Numbered from the stretch's first letter, positions 17,028-24,830 are shown. The stretch is 35,072 nucleotides of DNA from Bacteroidales bacterium (GCA_004552725.1 SFNM01000024.1:1-35072); one strand, 5' to 3'. Notes: generated by a model from the letters alone, not told the origin. A program made the numbers and translations.

Positions 17028-17155
17028 TGGGGCGGCGGGGCGCTTCGCTGCGCCGAGCCTTCGTCGGGCGCTTCCGCGCCGCTCGGCTTCCGCCTCGCCA
17101 CCGAACCTCACTGCGGCGTGCGCTTCGCTGCGCCGAGCCGGGGGGTGGGCGGATT
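17028..17155. repeat. GC-rich intergenic element with a 20-bp direct repeat
   Basis: A block of very high GC sits in otherwise AT-rich spacer. The 20-mer starting GCGCTTCGCTGCG occurs at 17040-17059 and again, exactly, at 17120-17139, with a diverged relative (GGGCGCTTCCGCGCC) between them. Each copy contains the small stem GGCGC/GCGCC. On the plus strand the block is followed by long T runs (17154-17169). It could be a REP-like element or act as a terminator; no protein-coding signal is credible. It lies within the gene-free 342 nt between ychF and the secreted-protein operon, which otherwise holds only two promoters. Confidence 0.6.
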
Positions 17156-17190
17156 TTTTTGATTTTTTTAGTTAAAAAGTATTGTGGGTG

Positions 17191-17221
17191 TTGCGAATTA
17201 TTGAAATTTTTATTTAATTTG
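17191..17221 (+). promoter_or_regulatory. Probable promoter of the three-gene secreted-protein operon
   Basis: TTG at 17191 and TTAATTTG at 17214-17221 are separated by 20 nt. This matches the Bacteroidetes promoter at 7 of 8 positions in the -7 element and leaves a leader of about 55 nt before the ATG at 17283. Confidence 0.5.
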
Positions 17222-17282
17222 CCGCCGAATAACTAATAACACACTTTAATAACCACTACTAACAAACTACTTGTCTGAAATT

Positions 17283-18557
17283 ATGAACAGTTTTATGAGA
17301 ATCTCTACAGTGCTGTTGGCATTGGGCGCGAGTGCTTTCTCAGCATCCGCTCAGAGTATGACAGTGGTGCTGACTGATGGTAGTACCAAGAAGTTCGGCA
17401 CGGATTATGTGAGTCAAGTTACTCTGCGAGAGGGGCAAACGGATGTTCCTACTGTGGAAATGACACAAATCAAGGTGGAACCTTACAGCGGCGGCAACGT
17501 TACCCTGACTTTGTCGAATGTTGATGAAACTACAGTGTACAGTCTCGACCTTTATGGTCCGGAAACTGCGGTGTATCTACATGCCGGCACTTACCAAGGT
17601 TCATTCACCGGCACGGAGTATTATTTCGACCTCAAAGAGGATTATACTTTCGTGAAAACCAACGGCCAACGTCTGAGCGTAGCCGCCGGGACTGTGACTG
17701 TGAGCAATGTGGCCAAAGTCTACACCATCGAAGCCGAACTCACTTTGAGCGACGGCACCATTACCAAAGGTAAATATGTGGGCGAATTGGCTAAGTACTC
17801 GCAGTACTTCACCACCGCTATGAACGCGGCCGCTTACGATGATGACGCCAAGCGCAAAGGCGAATTTGGAGTGACATTCTCTGACGAAGATTTTACCTGC
17901 GAAGCCTACTTCGACTTCTACGCCGCAGAAGATGCCACAACGTTGCCCGACGGTGTGTACACCTATAGCGAGGAGCATACGCCCGGCACTTTCTCAGAGA
18001 AGAGTTATTTCGAAACTTACGCTCCCTACATCCACTCGGCCCTGTTGGAAGGTTCCACCATCACCGTTGAAGGTGGTAAAATCACTTTCGACCTGCTGAT
18101 TGCCGACGGCCGCAAGGGTGAATTCGAATTCAACGGCACCATCACCGGCACGCCCACCTTCAAGAGCGATGACGTGGTAACTTACACCGCAACGGCTGCC
18201 GCTTACAACTCCAACCAAAAGCGCGACAAGGGCGAATTCTATATCAAACTGAATGATGCCGACTGGACCTTCGAGATGGCCGTGGATATCTATGCCGACC
18301 GCGCTGCCACCCTCCTCCCCGCCGGCACCTACACCTTCTCCGACTCCAAAGAGCCCGGCACCTTCACCTCCAAGAGTTATATGGACCTCTACTCGCCATA
18401 CACCTCTTATACATTCGCCGAAGGTTCTACCATCACCGTCACCGAAGTCGAAGGCGGCCTCCGCCTCGTGATGGACTTCGTGGCCACCAATGGCGACGAG
18501 TTCCGCGTGGTATTCGAAGGCGAAATCACCGGCACTCCAGAGTTTAAAGATGAATAA
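17283..18557 (+). CDS. Secreted protein with three beta-rich repeat modules, function unknown
   Basis: I do not recognise a named family. From the ATG at 17283 the product is 424 aa; an in-frame TTG at 17271 is less likely as the start, and the ATG at 17295 is an alternative. A signal peptide ends at SAFSASAQS. Next comes a short motif (VVLTDGSTKKFGTDYVSQVTL) shared with the next two genes. Then follow three modules of about 110-115 residues (about 60-170, 183-293, 305-419). The last two align clearly: GEF, then LPdGvYTySeehtPGTFseKSYfetYaPY, then EGSTITV and GeItGTPeF. The modules are rich in Thr, Gly and aromatics and look like beta-barrel or lipocalin-like folds. No lipobox and no T9SS tail are seen. 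It lies 21 nt before the second gene. Confidence 0.85.
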   Translation: MNSFMRISTVLLALGASAFSASAQSMTVVLTDGSTKKFGTDYVSQVTLREGQTDVPTVEMTQIKVEPYSGGNVTLTLSNVDETTVYSLDLYGPETAVYLHAGTYQGSFTGTEYYFDLKEDYTFVKTNGQRLSVAAGTVTVSNVAKVYTIEAELTLSDGTITKGKYVGELAKYSQYFTTAMNAAAYDDDAKRKGEFGVTFSDEDFTCEAYFDFYAAEDATTLPDGVYTYSEEHTPGTFSEKSYFETYAPYIHSALLEGSTITVEGGKITFDLLIADGRKGEFEFNGTITGTPTFKSDDVVTYTATAAAYNSNQKRDKGEFYIKLNDADWTFEMAVDIYADRAATLLPAGTYTFSDSKEPGTFTSKSYMDLYSPYTSYTFAEGSTITVTEVEGGLRLVMDFVATNGDEFRVVFEGEITGTPEFKDE

Positions 18558-18578
18558 CCTAATCCACTGATTATCATA

Positions 18579-19055
18579 ATGAAAAAATATATATCAGCCA
18601 TAATTATGGCAATGGCAGTGTGCGTCAGCGCTGCCGCCTTAGATGCCACCCATTCCGTGGTGGTGAAAGCCAAATCCGGAGCCGAAACCGAGTTTAAGTT
18701 TGCCGACGAACCCCTCGCGTTCTTCTCCGAAGGTCAAATCGTATTCTCGGCCAATAATGGCCTGCAATCGTTGATGCTCGACCTTGCCGACTTCGAGTCG
18801 TTCTATGTCAAATCATCGCAAGGGGGTGTGAATGATGCAGAATTGCAACGTGCTGTCTTCGCCGTGACTCCGGAAGCAGTGACCGTGCAGCATCTGGCAG
18901 CCGGAGCCGCAGTAAAGGTGTATAATGTGGCCGGTGTGGAATTGATTTCCGCCACAACAGATGCCGAAGGCGCTGCTACTATCTCCATCACTCATCTGAC
19001 CAGCGGCACCTACATTCTTTCAGCCGACAACTATTCATTTAAATTCACAAAATAA
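18579..19055 (+). CDS. Small secreted protein with a T9SS type-A-like C-terminal domain
   Basis: The 158-aa product has a signal peptide (MKKYISAIIMAMAVCVSAAALD). The short N-terminal motif follows (HSVVVKAKSGAETEFKFAD...IVFSAN), like the neighbouring proteins. A C-terminal domain of about 70 residues completes it: AVTVQHLAAGAAVKVYNVAGVELISATTDAEG...LTSGTYILSADNYSFKFTK. That tail has the pattern of type-A sorting domains of the type IX secretion system (VYnvaG, G.YIl, terminal K.) although it is a weak match. Almost nothing lies between the two ends. It sits 21 nt after the first repeat protein and 8 nt before the second, so the three are co-transcribed. Confidence 0.82.
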   Translation: MKKYISAIIMAMAVCVSAAALDATHSVVVKAKSGAETEFKFADEPLAFFSEGQIVFSANNGLQSLMLDLADFESFYVKSSQGGVNDAELQRAVFAVTPEAVTVQHLAAGAAVKVYNVAGVELISATTDAEGAATISITHLTSGTYILSADNYSFKFTK

Positions 19056-19063
19056 CCATAGCG

Positions 19064-20707
19064 ATGAAAACACTGTTCACTTCCTTGATAGCGCTTGCTG
19101 CGGCAGCCACCGCTATGGCGCAAACCAACGTGCTGGTGGTGGAACATACCAACGGCTCCACCACGGCCATCCCCACCCAATCGATTGGCGGCATCTTCTT
19201 TGAAGAAGCCCCTGAATACACTCCCGCACCATACGCCGGCACCGCTACCTACGGCGAAAAAGGCGATATGGGGTATTACACTCTCAACCTCTATACCGCT
19301 CTGCCAAATGAAAACGGCATGATGGCCACTGCGGGCGACGTGCAACTGCAATTGGTGCTTTGCGGCGAGAAATCCGCCGATATGTATGCGCCCATCATCC
19401 CTGCCGGTTACTATACCGAAGGTTCGTCGACCAAGCCGTTCAGTCTCGACATCTCAGCATCTACCGTGTGGCTCTGCGTGGAGGATAATACCGAAGGCGG
19501 TATGGATATGATTGTGAGCGGTTCCGTGGACGTGCGCACCGCTACCGGCTCCGACTATGACATCCGCATCGAACTCCAATCCATCGGCGGCAACGAATAC
19601 AATATTCGCTACCAAGGTGCCCTGAAATTTGTGCTCGATGCCACTACCTACGAGCCTATTTCAGAGGACCTTAGCACCGATTTCACCAATGGCCAAGGCC
19701 GCTTCTATGGCAACTGGTTCAACCACTTCTCATCCGATATGACTATGCAGTTCTTCGATGGCGAATGGGACGGCAACAAGCAAACTCAGGGCTTCTATCT
19801 GCAAGTGGCTTTGCAGATGCCTAAGGTTGACAACCCAATGAACCCCGTGCAAGTGACTGCCGACGGCACATACGTGGTTGACCCGCGCGAGAAAGTGGAC
19901 TACTCGGCCTACTATCCCTTCACCTTCTCGCAAGGTTCCTACTTTGAAATGTGGGGCATCGGCTTCTACACCGGCACTTACTACACTTACATCGCCGAAG
20001 ACGGCCACCGCTACCTGGGCCTCATCACCGGTGGTACTATCACGGTGAGCGAGAACGGCACTAAATTTGACTTCGACCTCACTACCGACAACGGCCACAA
20101 GTTCACTGCCACTTACTCCAAGAAGCCCATCATCCAAAACTTCTGCGACAACAACCAAACTGAAATCCTCCGCCCATACACCACTCTTACTGAGGATCAT
20201 GTTATTGACAACTTCACCGAAGAGCACATCGCTTTCGCCTACAATGAGGGCAACACCGTCAACCCGTTCCTCAATACCTGGGTATTGGCCATATCCGATA
20301 TTAACATGGTGAAAGGCGACTACCTCCAATTCTACATCCTTTCAGACAACGCTGACGAACTCGCCGACGGCACCTACCAAGTCAACATGAGCGAACAGAG
20401 TGGCACGGTAGTGTGTGGTTGCGTTGACTATGGAGGTGGTATGCTCTACTCATGGTATGGCGACCTCGACACAACCGACGAGGAAGGCGCGCAGAGCGTG
20501 CTCGCGCCCATTTACACCGGCACTCTTACTATCACTACCGTAGGTACAGAACGTAAGTTTACTTTCAATTTCACCGATGATAAAGGCAATAAACTCACCG
20601 GTGAATGGCAAGGCGTATACTACGACATCACCAACGATCTCAATACTCCTGCCACTTATCAACATAAGATGAACAAACGCGCTGCACGCAATAATTTCCG
20701 CCGCTAA
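19064..20707 (+). CDS. Secreted protein with three long beta-rich modules, function unknown
   Basis: The 547-aa product has a signal peptide (MKTLFTSLIALAAAATAMAQ). The shared motif follows (NVLVVEHTNGSTTAIPTQSIGGIFFEE). Three modules of about 130-140 residues come next (about 57-188, 213-354, 386-520). They share YtLnLY or fyLqVAL-type strands, a central (P/D)GtYxv turn, a GTitV-type strand and a closing strand such as DNGHKFTATY or DKGNKLTGEW. The same logic underlies the modules of the gene at 17283, so the two are paralogous or share a domain. The C-terminus (KMNKRAARNNFRR) is basic with no sorting signal. It may be a surface or periplasmic binding protein, but no ligand can be named. Confidence 0.85.
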   Translation: MKTLFTSLIALAAAATAMAQTNVLVVEHTNGSTTAIPTQSIGGIFFEEAPEYTPAPYAGTATYGEKGDMGYYTLNLYTALPNENGMMATAGDVQLQLVLCGEKSADMYAPIIPAGYYTEGSSTKPFSLDISASTVWLCVEDNTEGGMDMIVSGSVDVRTATGSDYDIRIELQSIGGNEYNIRYQGALKFVLDATTYEPISEDLSTDFTNGQGRFYGNWFNHFSSDMTMQFFDGEWDGNKQTQGFYLQVALQMPKVDNPMNPVQVTADGTYVVDPREKVDYSAYYPFTFSQGSYFEMWGIGFYTGTYYTYIAEDGHRYLGLITGGTITVSENGTKFDFDLTTDNGHKFTATYSKKPIIQNFCDNNQTEILRPYTTLTEDHVIDNFTEEHIAFAYNEGNTVNPFLNTWVLAISDINMVKGDYLQFYILSDNADELADGTYQVNMSEQSGTVVCGCVDYGGGMLYSWYGDLDTTDEEGAQSVLAPIYTGTLTITTVGTERKFTFNFTDDKGNKLTGEWQGVYYDITNDLNTPATYQHKMNKRAARNNFRR

Positions 20708-20730
20708 TCACCCATTAGCATAACCATTCA

Positions 20731-20766
20731 TTGCGGCCGCCACCTCATGCGAGATGGCGGCCGCAA
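20731..20766 (+). terminator. Hairpin terminator after the secreted-protein operon
   Basis: TTGCGGCCGCCA at 20731-20742 pairs perfectly with TGGCGGCCGCAA at 20755-20766, and an inner CTC/GAG closes an ATGC loop. It starts 24 nt after the stop at 20707. No U-tract follows, so termination efficiency is uncertain. Confidence 0.65.
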
Positions 20767-20810
20767 AGTATGATTAAGCAATGTAGTAGGGCTTTATTCA
20801 GGAGAAAACC

Positions 20811-20841
20811 ACAGCCGCCACCCGGATGGGACGGCGGCTGT
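20811..20841 (-). terminator. Hairpin terminator after the 67-aa gene
   Basis: ACAGCCGCC at 20811-20819 pairs with GGCGGCTGT at 20833-20841. On the minus strand it is followed by GGTTTTC, giving a modest U-tract 20 nt after the stop of the small gene. Confidence 0.6.
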
Positions 20842-20860
20842 AATTTAAGGTTAATGGTGC

Positions 20861-21064
20861 TTAGTTGAGCACAATTCCTGCCAAAGCGGGGTTGGCTGCG
20901 GGGCAATAAGCGCGAGCAAATTGGCGGAGAAATGCGATAGTAACTGCCTTGGGAGATGGCTTGTTGATGCCAAAATTGCTGCGAGCCTTGCGGTTGAGAG
21001 TTTGTGTAGAAGTTTTATCCATAGGCAGGCCGAGTTTTTGTTGATATTCATAATAATAACGCAT
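20861..21064 (-). CDS. Small basic protein of unknown function (67 aa)
   Basis: This frame encodes a basic, soluble 67-aa protein starting MRYYYEYQQKLGLPMDKTST and ending in AITFLRQFAR-like sequence (VTIAFLRQFARAYCP, then GIVLN). The ending resembles small uncharacterised Bacteroidales proteins that I recall closing with LRQFAR...VLN, though I cannot confirm this here. The longer-looking frame at 20851-21051 overlaps it in another phase and has no such pattern. A terminator-like hairpin lies 20 nt past its stop. It sits alone, 51 nt downstream of the PspC gene's stop on the same strand. No function can be given. Confidence 0.6.
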   Translation of the reverse strand: MRYYYEYQQKLGLPMDKTSTQTLNRKARSNFGINKPSPKAVTIAFLRQFARAYCPAANPALAGIVLN

Positions 21065-21115
21065 AGTAGTGTGCTTTATTGCTTGATTATCAAAAAAATT
21101 CTCGGCCTATGGATG

Positions 21116-22192
21116 TTAACAGAGATGGAGAGTGGAGAATGAGGCAATGACAGGGGAGATAAGAGCGTAACTATCGATGTGGGTTTTGTAGTAGGTGAAG
21201 GCGACTAAAGTAGCCACGATAAATATTACTTCAAGTACGATGGCGGTGATCATCAGAGTGCGCGAGGCCCCTTTGGCTTTGAAAAATACGCAGCAGGCTC
21301 CCCAGAAGATGCCGATAGCCGGGATGATGCACGATAGGATAAGGAATGCGCATCCGAGGCCGAAGATGTTAGGATTGCCAACGTGTTCCCAATCGAGGAG
21401 GTCGAACCAGTAGGTTGAGCCCCAAGCCAGGCTTGAGACGATGCCGGAGATGCAGCAGATGAAGAACCACAGAGCGATGATGATGCTTATGCCGGCCATC
21501 ATGCCGAAGAAGCCGATGACGAGTTTGCCTAAGATTGAGAGCACTTTGCTTATGAAGTCAACGCCATCGTTGTTGGGAATATTGTTGTTGATGACCGTTT
21601 GGCCGAGGTTGTTCATAGTGACGGGCTGCCCGCTGGCTTCAAGTTTTTGCAATGGAGTGACTGCCGGGGGGACAATCATCCAAGTGAGGAGGTATAGGAG
21701 AATAACCGACCAGAATAGCGAGCCGAAACACAGGCACAAAACCACAGTGAGCACGCGCAGGATGGTGATGTTCCAGTTGAGGTAGAGGCCGAGACCGGCT
21801 AATACGCCACCGAAGACTTTGTTGTCGGCACTGCGATAGAAGCGCTTGTTTTGAGTGGTGTTGCTTGCCTGGAAGGGTGGGGGCGTGGCCGAGGTGGAGG
21901 CGTCGTTGGATGAGGAGTTGTCGTCATTGTCGTTGCCGGTGATTTGGCTTGGGCGGCCCATCTTGTTGATAACGTCGTTGACGTCTTTGATTGTGATTAC
22001 GGCAGGGCCTTGCTGCACGCGCTCGCTGAAGTGTTCGCTGATGCGAGCCTCGATGTCGGAGATTATTTCGTCGCCGTCGTTGTCGGAGAAGGCGTTACGA
22101 ATTTGTTCCAAATAGGTGTTGAGTTGGTTGTACGCGTCTTCGTCGATGTAGAACACGGTGCCGTTGATATTGGCCGGGAATGATTTTTTCAT
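21116..22192 (-). CDS. PspC-domain membrane protein
   Basis: The 358-aa protein begins with a soluble region of about 85 residues (FYIDEDAYNQLNTYL, EIISDIEARISEHF, VINKMGRPSQI). An Asn/Ser/Asp-rich linker follows, then a PspC domain at about 116-176 (KRFYRSADNKVFGGVLAGLGLYLNWNITILRVLTVVL). Several more membrane segments follow up to the C-terminus. PspC proteins sense or respond to envelope stress in the inner membrane. The PspC-PadR pair is a recurrent two-gene unit in Bacteroidetes. It starts 21 nt after the padR stop, so the two form one transcript. Confidence 0.88.
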   Translation of the reverse strand: MKKSFPANINGTVFYIDEDAYNQLNTYLEQIRNAFSDNDGDEIISDIEARISEHFSERVQQGPAVITIKDVNDVINKMGRPSQITGNDNDDNSSSNDASTSATPPPFQASNTTQNKRFYRSADNKVFGGVLAGLGLYLNWNITILRVLTVVLCLCFGSLFWSVILLYLLTWMIVPPAVTPLQKLEASGQPVTMNNLGQTVINNNIPNNDGVDFISKVLSILGKLVIGFFGMMAGISIIIALWFFICCISGIVSSLAWGSTYWFDLLDWEHVGNPNIFGLGCAFLILSCIIPAIGIFWGACCVFFKAKGASRTLMITAIVLEVIFIVATLVAFTYYKTHIDSYALISPVIASFSTLHLC

Positions 22193-22213
22193 ATTGTTGG
22201 GATTAGAGATTAC

Positions 22214-22537
22214 TTAGTTGGAAAGATGATTTACGGTGGATGATAGTTCTTGCCATGAAGCCGAGAGTTGTTGTAGGAATTGCTCTCCTAAGGGAGTCAT
22301 GGCGTAGTATTTCCGTGGTGGACCGGCTGTGGATTCTTGCCATTGGTATGTGAGCAGGCCGTCGTTTTTCAGGCGGGTTAGCAGAGGGTATAGGGTGCCT
22401 TCCACCACGATAAGATGCGCTTGCTTGAGGCGCTCGATGATTTCGGATGCGTAGGCCGGCCCGTGCTGCAAAATCAGCATGATGCAGAATTCGAGCATGC
22501 CCTTGCGCATTTGAGATTTTAGATTTTCGATGTTCAT
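22214..22537 (-). CDS. PadR-family transcriptional regulator
   Basis: PadR proteins are winged-helix repressors. The 107-aa product (start MNIENLKSQMRKGMLEFCIM at 22537) has the classic pattern: AYASEIIERLKQ for the helix-turn-helix, VVEGTLYPLLTRLKNDGLL for the recognition helix, and GPPRKYYAMTPLGEQFL for the wing. A start 14 codons upstream (22579) is open, but it lies within the promoter -7 element and is rejected. It is followed directly by the PspC gene. The inverted repeat over its -33 region suggests autoregulation. Confidence 0.92.
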   Translation of the reverse strand: MNIENLKSQMRKGMLEFCIMLILQHGPAYASEIIERLKQAHLIVVEGTLYPLLTRLKNDGLLTYQWQESTAGPPRKYYAMTPLGEQFLQQLSASWQELSSTVNHLSN

Positions 22538-22576
22538 AATTTCGAAGTTACAGAGGTGAGGAGAAGAATGATGTTG

Positions 22577-22607
22577 CAAAGTTAATCACTTTTACAGTAC
22601 CTTGCAA
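22577..22607 (-). promoter_or_regulatory. Promoter of the padR-pspC unit
   Basis: On the minus strand TTG at 22607-22605 is followed after 20 nt by a perfect TAnnTTTG element, TAACTTTG at 22584-22577. The predicted leader to the ATG at 22537 is about 33 nt. Confidence 0.78.
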
Positions 22608-22618
22608 TACCAAGTACT
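22596..22618. promoter_or_regulatory. Candidate PadR operator
   Basis: AGTAC(C)TTG at 22596-22604 and CAAGTACT at 22611-22618 form an inverted repeat around a 6-nt centre, with one extra C in the left arm. It overlaps the -33 element of the padR promoter, the right place for repression by a dimeric PadR. Confidence 0.5.
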
Positions 22619-22699
22619 ATAATTTAACGAAGTTTAACAATTTTACTAAAGTAATATTCTTTTTCGGAGAAAAAAGGTGGTTTTTTGCGAAAAGTTTTG

Positions 22700-22707
22700 T
22701 ACCTTTG
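22700..22707 (+). promoter_or_regulatory. -7 element for the methylmalonyl-CoA decarboxylase operon
   Basis: TACCTTTG is a perfect TAnnTTTG match. The -33 side is weak (GTG or TGG about 20 nt upstream). A start near 22714 would give a leader of about 89 nt before the epimerase gene. Confidence 0.6.
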
Positions 22708-22802
22708 TAGCGAAATGTGTATGTAGATGAACTATGTACAAATTACAAATAATACCTAACAACTGACAGAATATTAACTAACAACCTTATAAACAAATAG
22801 TT

Positions 22803-23222
22803 ATGGAAATTTCCCATATTGAACACATCGGCATCGCCGTGCCCAGCCTCGACGAAGCAATCCCCTTCTACGAAAAAATGCTTGGTCTGAAATGTTTCGC
22901 TATTGAAGAAGTAGCAGACCAAAAAGTGCGCACCGCTTTCTTCAAAGTGGGTCAAACCAAAATCGAACTGCTCGAAGGTACCGCCGAAGACAGCGCCATC
23001 AGCAAATTTATCGCAAACAACGGTGGCCGTGGCGGTATTCAACACATGGCATTCTGCATCCAAGACGGTGTGCAAAATGCGCTCAACGAAGTTGAAGCCA
23101 AAGGTTGCCGCTTGATCGACAAGGCACCGCGTCGCGGCGCAGAAGGCCTGAACATCGCTTTCTTGCACCCGAAATCGACCGTGGGCACACTGATCGAACT
23201 GTGCGAAGATCCCAACAAATAA
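22803..23222 (+). CDS. mce: Methylmalonyl-CoA epimerase
   Basis: This enzyme interconverts (R)- and (S)-methylmalonyl-CoA, linking methylmalonyl-CoA mutase to the decarboxylase. The 139-aa protein is a two-module vicinal-oxygen-chelate fold: HIEHIGIAVPSLDEAIPFYEKMLGL opens module 1 and IQHMAFCIQDGVQNALNEVEAKG opens module 2. Metal-ligand candidates H8, H81 and E132 are in place. RTAFFKVGQTKIELLE and FLHPKSTVGTLIELCE are family hallmarks. Length is normal. It is the first gene of the operon, 31 nt before mmdA, consistent with propionate formation from succinate. Confidence 0.94.
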   Translation: MEISHIEHIGIAVPSLDEAIPFYEKMLGLKCFAIEEVADQKVRTAFFKVGQTKIELLEGTAEDSAISKFIANNGGRGGIQHMAFCIQDGVQNALNEVEAKGCRLIDKAPRRGAEGLNIAFLHPKSTVGTLIELCEDPNK

Positions 23223-23253
23223 TCGAATCACAATCACTAAAAATAACTCTCAC

Positions 23254-24807
23254 ATGAGCAATCAACTCGAAAAGGTTAAAGAACTCATTCAACTTCGCGA
23301 AGAGGCTCGTCTTGGTGGTGGCGAAAAAGCCATTGCCAAACAGCACGAGCGCGGCAAATATACCGCCCGCGAACGTATCGCTCAACTCCTCGACGAAGGT
23401 TCGTTTGAAGAACTCGACATGTTTGTGCGTCACCGTTGCTACAACTTCGGCCAAGAAAAGAAATCCTACCTTGGCGACGGCGTTGTGACCGGTTATGGCA
23501 CAATCGACGGCCGTTTGGTTTACGTTTTTGCACAAGATTTCACCGTGTTCGGTGGTTCTCTGTCGGAAACCATGGCCCAAAAAATCTGCAAAATCATGGA
23601 TATGGCTATGAAGATGGGTGCTCCCGTCATCGGCCTGAACGACTCGGGCGGTGCCCGCATCCAAGAAGGCATTAACGCATTGAGCGGCTATGCTGAAATC
23701 TTCCAACGCAACATTATGGCCTCGGGCGTAGTGCCTCAAATCTCTGCCATTCTCGGTCCGTGTGCCGGTGGTGCCGTTTACTCACCTGCGCTGACCGACT
23801 TCACCATCATGGCCAAAGGCATCTCCTATATGTTCCTCACCGGCCCGAAGGTTGTGAAGACCGTAACCGGCGAAGATGTAACCCAAGAAGAACTCGGTGG
23901 CGCTGAAGTTCACAGCAGCAAGAGCGGTGTTGCTCACTTCGCTGCTGAAGACGGCGAAGATGCAATCAAGATTGTGCGCAAACTCTTCTCCTTCATTCCC
24001 CAAAACAACCTCGAAGAGGCTCCCATGGTGGAATGTACCGACCCCATCGACCGTTTGGAAGATTCTCTCAACGAAATCATCCCCGACAGCGCTACTCGTC
24101 CTTACGACATGTACGAAGTAATCGGCGCTATCGTCGACAACGGCGAATTCCTCGAAATCCAACGCGACTATGCCAAGAATATCATCGTGGGCTTCGCTCA
24201 CATGAACGGTCAATCCGTAGGTATCGTGGCCAACCAGCCCAAATACCTCGCCGGTGTGTTGGACTGCAACGCCTCGCGTAAAGGCGCTCGCTTCGTGCGC
24301 TTCTGCGATGCCTTCAACATTCCTCTGGTAACCTTGGTCGACGTGCCCGGCTTCCTGCCCGGTACCGGTCAAGAATACAATGCCGTAATTCTGCATGGCG
24401 CCAAACTGCTTTACGCCTACGGCGAAGCCACAGTGCCCAAAGTTACCGTTACCCTGCGCAAGAGTTATGGTGGCTCGCACATCGTGATGAGTTGTAAGCA
24501 ACTCCGTGGTGATATGAACTACGCATGGCCTACCGCCGAAATTGCCGTAATGGGTGGTGCCGGCGCTGTAGAAGTGCTCTACGCTAAAGAAGCCAAAGCC
24601 GCCGAAGATCCCAAGAAAGTGCTTGCCGAAAAAGAAGAAGAATACAACAAACTCTTCTGCAACCCCTACAACGCTGCTCGCTACGGCTACATCGATGATG
24701 TAATCGAACCGCGCAACACTCGTTTCCGCGTAATTCGCGCCTTGCAGCAACTCGCTACCAAGAAGGTGACCAATCCCGCCAAGAAACACGGTAACATTCC
24801 TCTGTAA
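23254..24807 (+). CDS. mmdA: Methylmalonyl-CoA decarboxylase, carboxyltransferase (alpha) subunit
   Basis: The 517-aa protein is a biotin-dependent carboxyltransferase of the propionyl-CoA carboxylase beta/MmdA type. It takes the carboxyl group from methylmalonyl-CoA to biotin. Characteristic blocks are KYTARERIAQLLDEGSFEELD, VFAQDFTVFGGSLSE, GLNDSGGARIQEGI, GPCAGGAVYSPALTDF, and in the second crotonase-like half VGIVANQPKYLAGVLD, TLVDVPGFLPGTGQEY and MGGAGAVEVLY. The sequence alone fits either propionyl-CoA carboxylase or the decarboxylase. The neighbouring OadG-like, biotin-carrier and OadB-like genes, with no biotin carboxylase, point to the sodium-pumping decarboxylase. Confidence 0.93.
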   Translation: MSNQLEKVKELIQLREEARLGGGEKAIAKQHERGKYTARERIAQLLDEGSFEELDMFVRHRCYNFGQEKKSYLGDGVVTGYGTIDGRLVYVFAQDFTVFGGSLSETMAQKICKIMDMAMKMGAPVIGLNDSGGARIQEGINALSGYAEIFQRNIMASGVVPQISAILGPCAGGAVYSPALTDFTIMAKGISYMFLTGPKVVKTVTGEDVTQEELGGAEVHSSKSGVAHFAAEDGEDAIKIVRKLFSFIPQNNLEEAPMVECTDPIDRLEDSLNEIIPDSATRPYDMYEVIGAIVDNGEFLEIQRDYAKNIIVGFAHMNGQSVGIVANQPKYLAGVLDCNASRKGARFVRFCDAFNIPLVTLVDVPGFLPGTGQEYNAVILHGAKLLYAYGEATVPKVTVTLRKSYGGSHIVMSCKQLRGDMNYAWPTAEIAVMGGAGAVEVLYAKEAKAAEDPKKVLAEKEEEYNKLFCNPYNAARYGYIDDVIEPRNTRFRVIRALQQLATKKVTNPAKKHGNIPL

Positions 24808-24830
24808 ACCATCAAACCAACTCCATCTTT

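Noticed and set aside
17024..17236. 70-aa frame across the GC-rich island
   Set aside because: Composition follows the repeat (Arg, Pro, Ala, Leu); no start signal, no homology pattern.
20851..21051. 66-aa frame overlapping the 67-aa gene in another phase
   Set aside because: The other phase has the coherent ending LRQFAR...VLN and better start placement; only one is likely real.
22538..22579. Upstream start for the PadR regulator (121 aa)
   Set aside because: The extra 14 codons overlap the -7 element of the promoter and do not fit the family's N-terminus.
23782..24789. 335-aa antisense frame opposite mmdA
   Set aside because: Same reason: mmdA is intact and conserved, and the antisense product is rich in His, Phe and Gly without any motif.
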